From assembly GCA_949288725.1 (NCBI GenBank), contig CASELF010000077.1, forward strand, positions 1-64,000: a DNA stretch of 64,000 nt, in the 5' to 3' direction. Below are positions 36,524 through 44,750 of the stretch, one piece after another. Position numbers and translations under genes: made by a program. How positions within the stretch are numbered: position 1 is the first letter of the stretch; each line of letters begins with the position of its first letter. Below the pieces are notes generated by a model. The model did no database searches, was not told where the DNA came from, and worked only from the letters and a program-made list of their open reading frames with translations. The DNA comes from an uncultured bacterium (GTDB lineage: Bacteria; Cyanobacteriota; Vampirovibrionia; Gastranaerophilales; Gastranaerophilaceae).

Positions 36524-37165
36524 ATGAATTATTTAGACATTATAAATAAATGCCTGTATGAAATGAATTACAAACAGGTAAACGATTTAGCAGAATTAAC
36601 CAAAACTGAACACAAACGTATTCTGGAAGCTATAAACACCGTGAATAAAGAAGTTTGTAATATCGAAAATTGGAATTTTCTTCTAAAAAGAACTCAAATA
36701 ACTTTACCAAAAGAAACTTCCGAAATAGAAAATCCGGTTAATGGCAAAATATTACACATATTTATTGAAGGAAAAGAATATAAATTCTGCGAAAATCTAA
36801 AACCATTTTTAACGGAAAAACACAGCAACTTATGCAAATATTCAATACTTAATGATAAACTGCTATTCCATAAATTTAAAGAAGAAAAACAACTTGATAT
36901 TATCTATTACACAAAAAACTGCGTAATAGATGAATCAAACACCGAAAAAGAAGAATTTGAAAATGCAACCGATAAACCTTTAATTCCGATGCCATTTGCA
37001 GAACAAATACTTGTATATGGAGCATGCCTGAGTGTAAAAGGTAATCCGCAATATTTCAAATTTTCATACTGGTTAAGAATGTACAAAGAAGCATTATTAA
37101 ATCTAAAATCAAAAACTTCAGTATCAGTACAAAATGCGCCGCAAATAAGTCTTTTCAGGGACTAA
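36524..37165 (+). CDS. Head-tail adaptor (P22 gp4 / SU10 adaptor-like)
   Basis: A 213-residue protein with the podoviral adaptor layout: a helical N-terminus with TEHKRILEAINTVNKEVCNI and ENWNFLLKRTQITLP (the W-x-F-L followed by a Thr-rich strand), a beta core, and PMPFAEQILVYGACLSVKG near the C-terminus. In phages it docks to the portal ring. AAGGAGGA is a strong ribosome-binding site. Identification is by pattern and neighbours. Confidence 0.65.
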   Translation: MNYLDIINKCLYEMNYKQVNDLAELTKTEHKRILEAINTVNKEVCNIENWNFLLKRTQITLPKETSEIENPVNGKILHIFIEGKEYKFCENLKPFLTEKHSNLCKYSILNDKLLFHKFKEEKQLDIIYYTKNCVIDESNTEKEEFENATDKPLIPMPFAEQILVYGACLSVKGNPQYFKFSYWLRMYKEALLNLKSKTSVSVQNAPQISLFRD

Positions 37166-37302
37166 GAAATTTAAGGGCAAAAAAAACAGGAAGTCCTTTT
37201 CATTCCCCCCTGTTAAGATTTACACTAGCCGAAATATAAATAGCATGTTTATTATACAAATTTTTTGACAAAAATACAAATTTTAATAAGAAATGTAACG
37301 GA

Positions 37303-37737
37303 ATGGAACAATTAACACAACAACAAAAAAAATTCGTAAGTGAATATATTCGAACTCTTGATGGTGAGAATGCCGTAAAAACAGCGGGTTACAAAGTTAA
37401 AAATCCCAAACTTTTTGCAGCCGAATTACTAAAAAAGGATTCGATAATAAAAGAAATCAAAAGACAACTAAAACTACAAATTTCTGCACTAAACGTCCAA
37501 AAGGGTTATGTAGTACAAAAACTTCTACAAATTGCGGAATTTTCGCTTGAAGAAGAAGATATTACAGATAAAGACGGGAATTTTACAGGTAAAGTGAAAT
37601 TAAGGGATTCAACAGCCGGTTTAAGAGCACTAGACGCATTATGTAAATATCTTGGATTTCCGGAAAGCCAACCAACTGAAAACGGTCATGAGTTTAAAAT
37701 TGTCACTATTGCGAATTTAGACGAAGAAAAAATTTAA
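37303..37737 (+). CDS. Terminase small subunit (Terminase_2-like)
   Basis: A 144-residue DNA-recognition subunit. LTQQQKKFVSEYIRTLDGEN and AVKTAGYKVKNPKLFAAELL are the classic N-terminal helix-turn-helix region of Terminase_2 proteins (Q-x-x-F-V-x-E-Y...A-x-x-A-G-Y), followed by helices for oligomerisation and GLRALDALCKYLGF. It is preceded by a 137-nt gap that holds a TTGACA (37265-37270) and may carry the packaging-start site. The ribosome-binding site is weak. Confidence 0.88.
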   Translation: MEQLTQQQKKFVSEYIRTLDGENAVKTAGYKVKNPKLFAAELLKKDSIIKEIKRQLKLQISALNVQKGYVVQKLLQIAEFSLEEEDITDKDGNFTGKVKLRDSTAGLRALDALCKYLGFPESQPTENGHEFKIVTIANLDEEKI

Positions 37738-37747
37738 GGATAAAAAA

Positions 37748-38098
37748 ATGAAAACAGATAAAGAAACAGAAAAACTACTACTAAATGATTCTGAATACGA
37801 CAAAATCGTAGCGATGAAAATTGAACAAGAATTTTGCGAAGAGATAAAACCACAAAATAAGAAAAAAGATACTTACAGTTTTAACATAAAAGAAATTCCA
37901 CCTGAAAAACTTTTTTCAAAGTCTTCCGTTTTTGAAGTTCTCAACAAATCAAGCAAAACAAAATCTTATATAAACGGAATACAAGCAGAAGGGTTTTTAG
38001 GCTCTGATACAATTAATCGAAGCAAATTGTTATCAGGAGAAATTATCGCGTTTGTAAGCGGAAATAATTATATTAAATTTATCAAATGCAAAATATAA
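37748..38098 (+). CDS. Uncharacterised island protein (116 aa)
   Basis: A 116-residue charged protein with no membrane segment and no recognised domain. AAGGA lies 8 nt before the ATG. It is inserted between the small terminase and the GNAT-like gene, with short gaps to both neighbours (10 nt and 4 nt). Confidence 0.6.
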   Translation: MKTDKETEKLLLNDSEYDKIVAMKIEQEFCEEIKPQNKKKDTYSFNIKEIPPEKLFSKSSVFEVLNKSSKTKSYINGIQAEGFLGSDTINRSKLLSGEIIAFVSGNNYIKFIKCKI

Positions 38099-38102
38099 AA
38101 TT

Positions 38103-38663
38103 ATGTGTAAATTTATCAGAATAACCTCATATTCAGAGTTTCAAAAGAATAAAAACTTTTCTGAATATATTTTTTCTGCTGAAAAAATTTATAAAAAATA
38201 TTCCAAATACCTTCTGGATGACTTTTACCCGTATAAAGATTTTGGAATGGAAGCCTTAATCAAACTATACAGCCCGTATTTTTGGATAATATTGGATGGA
38301 AATGACAAATTTATGGGCTTTGTTTATCTGGATAATTTTGTAGGAAACAAAAACAAACTATTCAGTGCAGAAGTTTCTGTTTGCTTTGACAGATATGCAT
38401 GGGGGAATTTTGTTCGATATTGTGCAAAATTCTTTTTCAAAATGTGCTTTGATGTATTTGGATTTTATAAGTTAAAAGCTCAAATTTATCCGCAAAACAT
38501 CTACGTAAGAAAACTACTCAAAGATTGCGGATTTGAATACGATACAACATTACATTCAGAAACCCTAAGACTCAATATCTTGCAAGATATTGAAGTTTAC
38601 TGCCTATACAGAAAATATTATTACAAAACAACAAACAACGAGGTGATATATGGAAACAAATAA
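38103..38663 (+). CDS. GNAT-like N-acetyltransferase in the island
   Basis: A 186-residue protein with a GNAT-type pattern: FWIILDGNDKFMGFVYLDNF, then EVSVCFDRYAWGNFVRYCAK, then YKLKAQIYPQNIYVRKLLKDC followed by GFEYDTTL (the N-x-x-x-x-x-L-L-x-x-x-G-F motif). Such genes occur in phage and GTA clusters without known targets. It overlaps the portal start by 14 nt, so translation is coupled. No good ribosome-binding site is seen at 38103. Confidence 0.7.
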   Translation: MCKFIRITSYSEFQKNKNFSEYIFSAEKIYKKYSKYLLDDFYPYKDFGMEALIKLYSPYFWIILDGNDKFMGFVYLDNFVGNKNKLFSAEVSVCFDRYAWGNFVRYCAKFFFKMCFDVFGFYKLKAQIYPQNIYVRKLLKDCGFEYDTTLHSETLRLNILQDIEVYCLYRKYYYKTTNNEVIYGNK

Positions 38664-40314
38664 CCAATACATAAACGAACCGTATCTGCTCGGATATGTA
38701 GTTGAAAGGTATGAAAATTGTGAAACTGCAAGATCCTCTCAACTTTCAGACAACAGATTAATAAAATACGCAATATACAATTCCACAATTCCTAAAATTA
38801 ATGCCTGGGATTGCAAAGTTCAACTTCCTGACATATACGAACTTGCACAAACATTAAAATCTCACATTGTGCAAAACTTATATTCACACCCTGACGGAAT
38901 GTTCGATGTAGAAGGAACTGATGAAGTTACCCGAAAATACGCAAACTATCAAAAGGCAATGTTAGTAAATACTTTTGAAGCAATGAAAATCGAAGATGTT
39001 ATGGAACAAATAATTGATTCGGTAGTTGAAACAGGAGAAGTAACACTATTTGTCGGTTGGGAGAACAGAATAAAGAAAAGAAGACGCATTCTATCTTTAG
39101 AAGAACAAATTGAAAGAAATACAACAGAAAATTTCATTGTTGAAGACAAAGTTATCTATGATAACGCCAAAGTCAAATTCATAAACTATGAAGATTTTGT
39201 ATTTGATTCTACAGACACAGAAGACTGGGATACTTGTGCAAAAATCTACCGAACATATTTAACTCTGGACGAAATTAAATCAAATCCAGCAAACAATTTA
39301 ATAAATGAAGAAAAACTGGCAATATTGAAAGGAGTGGTGGCAAAAAGGAATAAAAAAGAATTTAATAAAGCAGATTACACAAACAAAATCGAAATTTTGG
39401 AATTTTGGGGAAACATTGAATTACCAAACGGCGAAGTACTAAAAAATAAACTTATAGTAATCGCCGGAAGAAGTGTAGTAATAAGATTTGAGGATAATCC
39501 GTTTGTAATAAACCCATTTATCCACGCAAACATCATTGAATGTCCCTCAACCGGCAGAGGGATTTCCCCGCTTAGAGTAGCACTTATATTAAACAATATC
39601 TCATCAACAATACTCAATAAACAACTTGATGCACTATCTCTTATGATGAACCCGCCATACCTTGCGCCAAAAGGATGTTTTAGAGGTGAACAAGTTATTA
39701 AACCAGGAAAAATCATTGAATATGATGCTTCTTTAATGACAAGTGCCCCAATAACAATTTCTTTTGATAAAGCAATGCAAGGATGGGATTTTCTTAATTA
39801 CTTTAAGAACACTCAAGAAAGTGCAACAGGTATTTTCAAAAATATGTCAGGAAATATTCAATCCGCCGAAAGAACTGCCACTGAAATAAATTATTCTGTA
39901 AATGGACAAGAAGCAAGATTAAATATGATTCTTGAAGCAATAAATCGTAAAGTAATTGTTCCAATGGTTGAAAAAACAGCCGAAATAATTTCCAATTTCA
40001 AACTCGGAAAAGAAACAATTCTAACAAAAGATAAAGGCATTGAAACAGTAATAGAAATAGATGATAACATTAGGAAATCAAATTATGTTTATCGCTATGG
40101 AGATAGAAAAGCAACATTTGAAAGAAAAGCCAGATTAAAAGAACTTTTCGATGTAATTCAAGCATTTGCAAAAGTAGATGTTGTTGCAAAACAAATTGAT
40201 TGGATAGAATGCTTCAAATTTGTAATCGAACAATATGGAGTGGAAAATGCCAACAATTTTTTGACAAAAGATACCAATAGTAATAATCAAACCGAATCAA
40301 CGACAGAACAATAG
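38650..40314 (+). CDS. Phage portal protein
   Basis: A 554-residue protein forming the dodecameric DNA entry ring. The region FEDNPFVINPFIHANIIE, then TGRGISPLRVALILNNISST and MMNPPYLAPKGCF is typical of podoviral head-tail connectors, and RTATEINYSVNGQEARLNMI matches the conserved portal T-A-T-E helix. A charged N/T/Q tail follows. GAGGTGAT lies before the ATG. It is immediately upstream of the large terminase. Confidence 0.85.
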   Translation: METNNQYINEPYLLGYVVERYENCETARSSQLSDNRLIKYAIYNSTIPKINAWDCKVQLPDIYELAQTLKSHIVQNLYSHPDGMFDVEGTDEVTRKYANYQKAMLVNTFEAMKIEDVMEQIIDSVVETGEVTLFVGWENRIKKRRRILSLEEQIERNTTENFIVEDKVIYDNAKVKFINYEDFVFDSTDTEDWDTCAKIYRTYLTLDEIKSNPANNLINEEKLAILKGVVAKRNKKEFNKADYTNKIEILEFWGNIELPNGEVLKNKLIVIAGRSVVIRFEDNPFVINPFIHANIIECPSTGRGISPLRVALILNNISSTILNKQLDALSLMMNPPYLAPKGCFRGEQVIKPGKIIEYDASLMTSAPITISFDKAMQGWDFLNYFKNTQESATGIFKNMSGNIQSAERTATEINYSVNGQEARLNMILEAINRKVIVPMVEKTAEIISNFKLGKETILTKDKGIETVIEIDDNIRKSNYVYRYGDRKATFERKARLKELFDVIQAFAKVDVVAKQIDWIECFKFVIEQYGVENANNFLTKDTNSNNQTESTTEQ

Positions 40315-40318
40315 AACC

Positions 40319-41608
40319 ATGAAATACAAATTACTGGATGCACAGAGAAAATTTTTGGAAATTCCACATGACTATTCTCTGGATGTTGCAGTATATCTTG
40401 GAGGGTATGGCTCCGGCAAAACATTTGCCGGAGCCCTGCTTGGGATTTTACTTTCATTGAAATTCCCCGGAATATGCGGGCTTGTCGGTGCGCAAACATA
40501 TACCCTTGTTAGAGATACTACACTTAAAACTTATTTTGAACATTTAGAAAGTATGGGGTTTGTAGAAAAAATTGACTACAAATGGATAAGCGCAGAACAA
40601 AAATTAGTTTTTTATAACGGTTCAGAAATACTTTTCAGACACTTTGACGAGCCAAGCAAATTAAAATCACTTAACCTCGGATTTGTCGAAATCGAAGAAA
40701 TGTCTGATATTCCCTATGAAACATTCAAGGTTTTACTTGCCAGAATGAGACAAAAAATAAAACCTGAATGGAAAAACTTTACATATAGAATTTTTGGACA
40801 CACAAACCCCGAAATGGAAAAGGGATGGCTTTATCAAACTTTTTTGAAAAATCCTCCTGTAAATTATAGACTTATTTCTGCTCCAACTACACAAAATATC
40901 TACCTGCCTAAAGGGTTTTGTGATGAACTTAAAAACTTGTATGACAAAAGTTATTACGATATGTTTGTTCTGGGGAAACCCGGTGATTATAGTTCAAATT
41001 TGGTTGTTAAAGATTTTACCGATGAAAACGTTAAAGAAATTTTCTACCAACCTGATTTAGATTTGCATATAAGTTGTGATTTTAACGTTGATCCTATGGC
41101 GTGGGTTTTGGCTCATAAAACAGAAGACAAAGTTTTTTACTTTGATGAAGTTGTATTAGAAAATACAACAACCGCAAAAACTTGTGATGACTTCTATTCA
41201 AGATACCCAAACCATAAAGGCAAAATCATAATAAACGGTGATGCTTCAGGTGATAATAGAACTTGTACAAGTGAATATACAAATTATGTTATTATCAAGC
41301 GAAAACTTGCCTCTTTTGGTTACGATGCAGAAATTAAAATAAAAGGCTTTAATCCGCCCATAAAAAACAGAATAGCAGCGTTTAATGCAAAAGTCAGAAA
41401 TGCCAACGGTGATATTTGTTTATATATTTCACCAAAATGCGAAAAACTTTTGTATAACATCTATAACCTGAGATACCAAGAAGGTTCTTCCAGAATAGAT
41501 ATCCCAACTTATACACAAATTAAACAAATGAAAGAATTAAAATTTCTATCACACCCGTTTGATGCAGCCTCTTATTTGGTAGATTTTTATTGGCCGATAG
41601 TTTTATAA
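40319..41608 (+). CDS. Terminase large subunit
   Basis: A 429-residue packaging motor and headful nuclease. Walker A is GGYGSGKT at residues 28-35; Walker B with the catalytic acid is LGFVEIEEMSD; a motif-III-like FGHTNPE follows. The RNaseH-like nuclease has SCDFNVDPMAW, INGDASGD and HPFDAASYLVDF as its acidic sites. All expected residues are intact, so the motor should be functional. It begins 4 nt after the portal stop. Confidence 0.92.
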   Translation: MKYKLLDAQRKFLEIPHDYSLDVAVYLGGYGSGKTFAGALLGILLSLKFPGICGLVGAQTYTLVRDTTLKTYFEHLESMGFVEKIDYKWISAEQKLVFYNGSEILFRHFDEPSKLKSLNLGFVEIEEMSDIPYETFKVLLARMRQKIKPEWKNFTYRIFGHTNPEMEKGWLYQTFLKNPPVNYRLISAPTTQNIYLPKGFCDELKNLYDKSYYDMFVLGKPGDYSSNLVVKDFTDENVKEIFYQPDLDLHISCDFNVDPMAWVLAHKTEDKVFYFDEVVLENTTTAKTCDDFYSRYPNHKGKIIINGDASGDNRTCTSEYTNYVIIKRKLASFGYDAEIKIKGFNPPIKNRIAAFNAKVRNANGDICLYISPKCEKLLYNIYNLRYQEGSSRIDIPTYTQIKQMKELKFLSHPFDAASYLVDFYWPIVL

Positions 41609-41612
41609 CTGA

Positions 41613-41852
41613 ATGGAAAATTTTATGGATAAATTTATATACTATGCACCCATTATTTTAATTGTTTTGGTATTCCTTATAAACGAAAGATTAGTCGTCA
41701 CTCCGGAACAATTAGAAAAAAAACATCGAGAAATTTTAAAAGATATTGAAATGCGATTTACTACAATAAAAAGTTTTGAAGATTTAAAATCTCAATTTAC
41801 AGATATGAAAGATAAAATTGATAAAATTTATGACTGTTTGATTTTAAAATAA
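41613..41852 (+). CDS. Small membrane/coiled-coil protein ending the island
   Basis: A 79-residue protein (or 75 if it starts at the ATG at 41625) with one N-terminal transmembrane helix (YYAPIILIVLVFLIN) and a charged helical cytosolic or periplasmic part with heptad-like spacing. It may be a spanin-like or holin-like lysis protein. It begins 4 nt after the terminase stop. No family recognised. Confidence 0.6.
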   Translation: MENFMDKFIYYAPIILIVLVFLINERLVVTPEQLEKKHREILKDIEMRFTTIKSFEDLKSQFTDMKDKIDKIYDCLILK

Positions 41853-41885
41853 ATTTTTATTTTTGTTAAGAAATATTGTTTTGTT

Positions 41886-41916
41886 TTTACAAAAATAGAA
41901 ATTTTTGTAGTATATT
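41886..41916 (+). promoter_or_regulatory. Promoter of the PLP decarboxylase, probably leaderless
   Basis: TTTACA (41886-41891) and TATATT (41911-41916) with a long 19-nt spacer; TATATT ends exactly 6 nt before the ATG at 41923. No Shine-Dalgarno sequence. Confidence 0.45.
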
Positions 41917-41922
41917 CATATT

Positions 41923-43350
41923 ATGTCAATTAAAACCCGCAATGAAAAACAGATGAAAATAAAAGCCCCGATTGTAGAAGCCTTAAAACAGGCATATAAC
42001 AATCCGACTTATCAATTCCACATTCCCGGACACACAAAAGGTCTTGGAACTTTACAGGATTTTAGAAAATTAGTCGGCAAAAAAGCATTAATGGTTGATA
42101 CCACAGATGAATTTGACAATTTGGGGACACTTACTCCTGCAACAGGACCGATAAAAGAAGCAGAAATTCTTGCAGCCGAAGCCTTTGGAGCTAAAAGGAC
42201 ATTCTTTTTATTAAACGGTTCAACTATCGGGAATCTTGCTGTTGCTATGGGTTTAACTAAAAAAGGACAAAAAGTCATTGTAAACCGTAATTGCCACAGA
42301 TCTATTTTAACAGGTTTAATTATATCTGGTGCAGAACCTTTATGGATTGTTCCTGAAAAATTAAGCGACTGGGGAATTTGGGGTAATGTTGAAGCAAAAG
42401 AAGTTGAAAGACTTTTGAATGAAAACAATGATGTTTCTGCCGTATGGATTACAAACCCGACTTATGAAGGTGTTGTTTCTGACGTTCAAGCAATTTCAGA
42501 AATTTGTAAAAAACATGATGTACCTTTAATTGTTGATGAAGCACATGGCTGCTTGTGGAATTTCAATAGCAAATTACCTACAACATCTTTAAAATTAGGT
42601 GCTGATATTGTTGTTCACTCACTACATAAAACCGGCGGAAGTATGAGCCAATCTTCTATGTTGCACATTGGTAAAAATTCTAAAATATGTGAAGAAGATG
42701 TAGAAAGAGCATTAATGCTTTTACATACCACAAGCCCTTCATTAATGCTTCTTGGGTCATTAGATGCCGCAAGAGCACACCTACAAAGTATTAGAGGACA
42801 AAAACAATTAACAAAAGCAATTGCTAATGCTAAATATTTACGTTCCGAAATTGATAAAATGCAAACAATTCATCATTTAACATCAGGTTTTGGATATAAA
42901 ACTGATGTAACTAAAGTTTTTATAAAAGCTGATGGTTTATCAGGAAAAAGACTTGAATCTATATTAGAAATAGATTTTGGAATTGAAGTAGAAAGCGCTT
43001 CTGATATTGGAATTTTGATATTGTGTAATATCGGGAATAAACGTTCTGATTTTGAGTATCTGGTAGATTGTTTGAAAAAGATTGATACTCATAATTATAA
43101 AGATATTTATTATCTTGAAAATAAAAAACATATGCCGATGCTAACTCCAATTATCAAGGTAAGTTTAAGAGAAGCATATTTCTCTGAAAAAGAAATTATT
43201 CCAAAAGAAGATGCTATTGGAAGAATTTCAGGAGAAGTAATTGCAGAATGCCCGCCAGGAATTACAATACTTGTACCGGGAGAACTCATAACAGAAGCAC
43301 ATTTACCATATTTGACAGACTACAAAACTTTAGAGGTTTTAAAAAATTAA
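41923..43350 (+). CDS. Orn/Lys/Arg decarboxylase family enzyme (fold type I PLP)
   Basis: A PLP-dependent amino-acid decarboxylase, probably arginine or lysine decarboxylase feeding polyamine synthesis. FHIPGHTKG, the NGSTIGNLAVAMGL region, VDEAHG (PLP-ring Asp) and HSLHKTGGSMSQSSML (Schiff-base Lys) are intact, and the C-terminus has ECPPGITILVPGE. The 475-residue length matches the Bacillus SpeA/YaaO class rather than the 700-residue inducible enzymes. It follows the phage-like island but has its own promoter and a strong terminator. Confidence 0.92.
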   Translation: MSIKTRNEKQMKIKAPIVEALKQAYNNPTYQFHIPGHTKGLGTLQDFRKLVGKKALMVDTTDEFDNLGTLTPATGPIKEAEILAAEAFGAKRTFFLLNGSTIGNLAVAMGLTKKGQKVIVNRNCHRSILTGLIISGAEPLWIVPEKLSDWGIWGNVEAKEVERLLNENNDVSAVWITNPTYEGVVSDVQAISEICKKHDVPLIVDEAHGCLWNFNSKLPTTSLKLGADIVVHSLHKTGGSMSQSSMLHIGKNSKICEEDVERALMLLHTTSPSLMLLGSLDAARAHLQSIRGQKQLTKAIANAKYLRSEIDKMQTIHHLTSGFGYKTDVTKVFIKADGLSGKRLESILEIDFGIEVESASDIGILILCNIGNKRSDFEYLVDCLKKIDTHNYKDIYYLENKKHMPMLTPIIKVSLREAYFSEKEIIPKEDAIGRISGEVIAECPPGITILVPGELITEAHLPYLTDYKTLEVLKN

Positions 43351-43379
43351 AAAGCAAAAACCCCAAAAAGAACTAAAAA

Positions 43380-43416
43380 TAAGGCGCCGAGTATCACAAA
43401 AATACTCGGCGCCTTA
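43380..43416 (+). terminator. Strong hairpin terminator
   Basis: A 14-bp stem AAGGCGCCGAGTAT (43381-43394) with its exact complement (43402-43415), followed by AAATATTTAA. The rest of the gap to 43603 shows nothing I can identify. Confidence 0.8.
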
Positions 43417-43603
43417 AATATTTAAAATTGTTCACTTGGCTTTTTAAAACATTTTCAACAAGCAGTTCAAATCCCTGTGCCTTCACGATGTGTGACAACT
43501 TTATTTTAAAATACTTAATAAAATAATAAAATATTTTATATAATCCAAATTTCTAAAATAGGTGTATCTACCCAAATTTCCAAGTATTTAAAATAATTTT
43601 TAT

Positions 43604-44332
43604 ATGAAAAAAATCATTATATCAATTGTTGCAATTATTATAATTTGTTGCGGATTAATCTCTGAAAGTGCACAATATGGTGTATATAGCCCCAAAACTT
43701 ATACACAAAACTTTGACTCTGATGCAGGCGAGAGAATACTTTTTATACTTGATTTTTCAAACAGCATGACAGAAACCTTAGATGGTGCCAGAAAAGTTGA
43801 CCACATGCTAAATACAATGAAAGAAATCTTACCCAAAATCAACCCAAATGCATGGGTCGGTCTAAGAGTCTACGGACATCGAATGGGCTTTACTCCAATT
43901 GAAGCGTGCCGTGCTTCTACTCTTATCAGTCCTATTATGAAAAACAACGCGGAACACGTAAACTTTGCATTATCAAAAGCAAAGCCAAGAGGAATGACTC
44001 CAATAACTTTTTCACTTAAACAAGCAATAAAATATGATTTTATGGGCTTTCAAGGTAAAAAACATATTATCCTGCTTACAGATGGTGGAGAAAATTGCGA
44101 CGAAAGTCCGTGCACCTTTGTCATGAACTTAATTAAAATACGAAAAGATGTAACTATTGACGTTATTGCATTTAACGTTGACAATGCAGAAGATTTAGAC
44201 CAATTAAGATGCACTGCTCTTGTTACCAGTGGTAAATTTTACAATGCCCGCACTGCTGCTGAATTACTTAATGGATTTAATGACTCAATCGAAAGCGCAA
44301 AACGTGTCGAAGCTAAAATAATTTCACACTAA
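43604..44332 (+). CDS. Secreted von Willebrand factor A domain protein
   Basis: A 242-residue protein. The N-terminus IIISIVAIIIICCGLISESA is a signal peptide or lipoprotein-like signal anchor (CC within it). The VWA domain follows with a full MIDAS site: DFSNSMT (DxSxS), the RGMTPI Thr, and LLTDGGENCD (Asp). Extra cysteines (EACRA, NCDESPC, RCTA) may form periplasmic disulfides. A metal-dependent adhesion or scaffold role outside the cytoplasm is likely. No clear ribosome-binding site; a TAAAAT at 43589-43594 may be the -10. Confidence 0.85.
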   Translation: MKKIIISIVAIIIICCGLISESAQYGVYSPKTYTQNFDSDAGERILFILDFSNSMTETLDGARKVDHMLNTMKEILPKINPNAWVGLRVYGHRMGFTPIEACRASTLISPIMKNNAEHVNFALSKAKPRGMTPITFSLKQAIKYDFMGFQGKKHIILLTDGGENCDESPCTFVMNLIKIRKDVTIDVIAFNVDNAEDLDQLRCTALVTSGKFYNARTAAELLNGFNDSIESAKRVEAKIISH

Positions 44333-44750
44333 TTTAATTTATTAATTTTTTCTTTTCAACGCAAAAAAAAACCACTCATTTGTGAGTGGGTCGTTTTCTG
44401 CATCCTAATGGTCTCTTTTAGTGTTTATTATTTAGGAGTTTATATGTTTTGGGGTTAATGAACTATTTATATTTAGTGTTTCGACTACACTTAAATCTTA
44501 TGTAATTATTATGCCACAACATAAATTATATGTCAACAACATCTTTTCATTAAATTTAATTCTTCCTAAAAAGCCTTATATAGTGTAGGTTTTACACTTT
44601 ACAAAACTTAATATTGGCCTTTCGGGTAATTTTTTGTGCATGCTTTCGTTTCATAAATCTTAATAAAATGACAATTTTTGCAAATTTTTTGTTTTATATT
44701 GTCTAAAGATTATGGTTCTCTTTTAAGTTTAGTAGTTAGAAAGGTAGAAT
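44333..44750. other. 418-bp intergenic region
   Basis: A hairpin CCACTCA-TTTG-TGAGTGG near 44372-44389, with an A run before it and GTCGTTTTCTG after, probably terminates the VWA gene. The remainder is AT-rich, without a convincing gene or structured RNA. The next gene has AAAGGTAG just before its ATG. Confidence 0.5.

Larger units (their letters stand above)
31828..41852 (+). mobile_element. Phage-derived head, packaging and lysis island (GTA-like or defective/satellite podovirus)
   Basis: Thirteen genes, all on the plus strand, tightly packed between a histidine kinase and a PLP decarboxylase. Recognised or likely roles: LuxR-type HTH, amidase, gp10-like hub, coat, holin-like, scaffold-like, adaptor, small terminase, portal and large terminase. 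No integrase, transposase, replication gene, repressor, tail spike or tail fibre is present. No direct-repeat att sites or adjacent tRNA were found. The gene order is permuted relative to P22 (hub and coat before the terminases). All frames are intact, which argues against simple decay. Confidence 0.75.

Noticed and set aside
31615..41922. Direct repeats (attL/attR) flanking the phage-like island
   Set aside because: I compared the two flanks by eye and found no shared stretch beyond short A/T runs.
43430..43500. Possible tRNA T-arm (GTTCAAATCCC) as a phage attachment remnant
   Set aside because: The flanking bases do not form a 5-bp T-stem and no acceptor or anticodon arm can be drawn.
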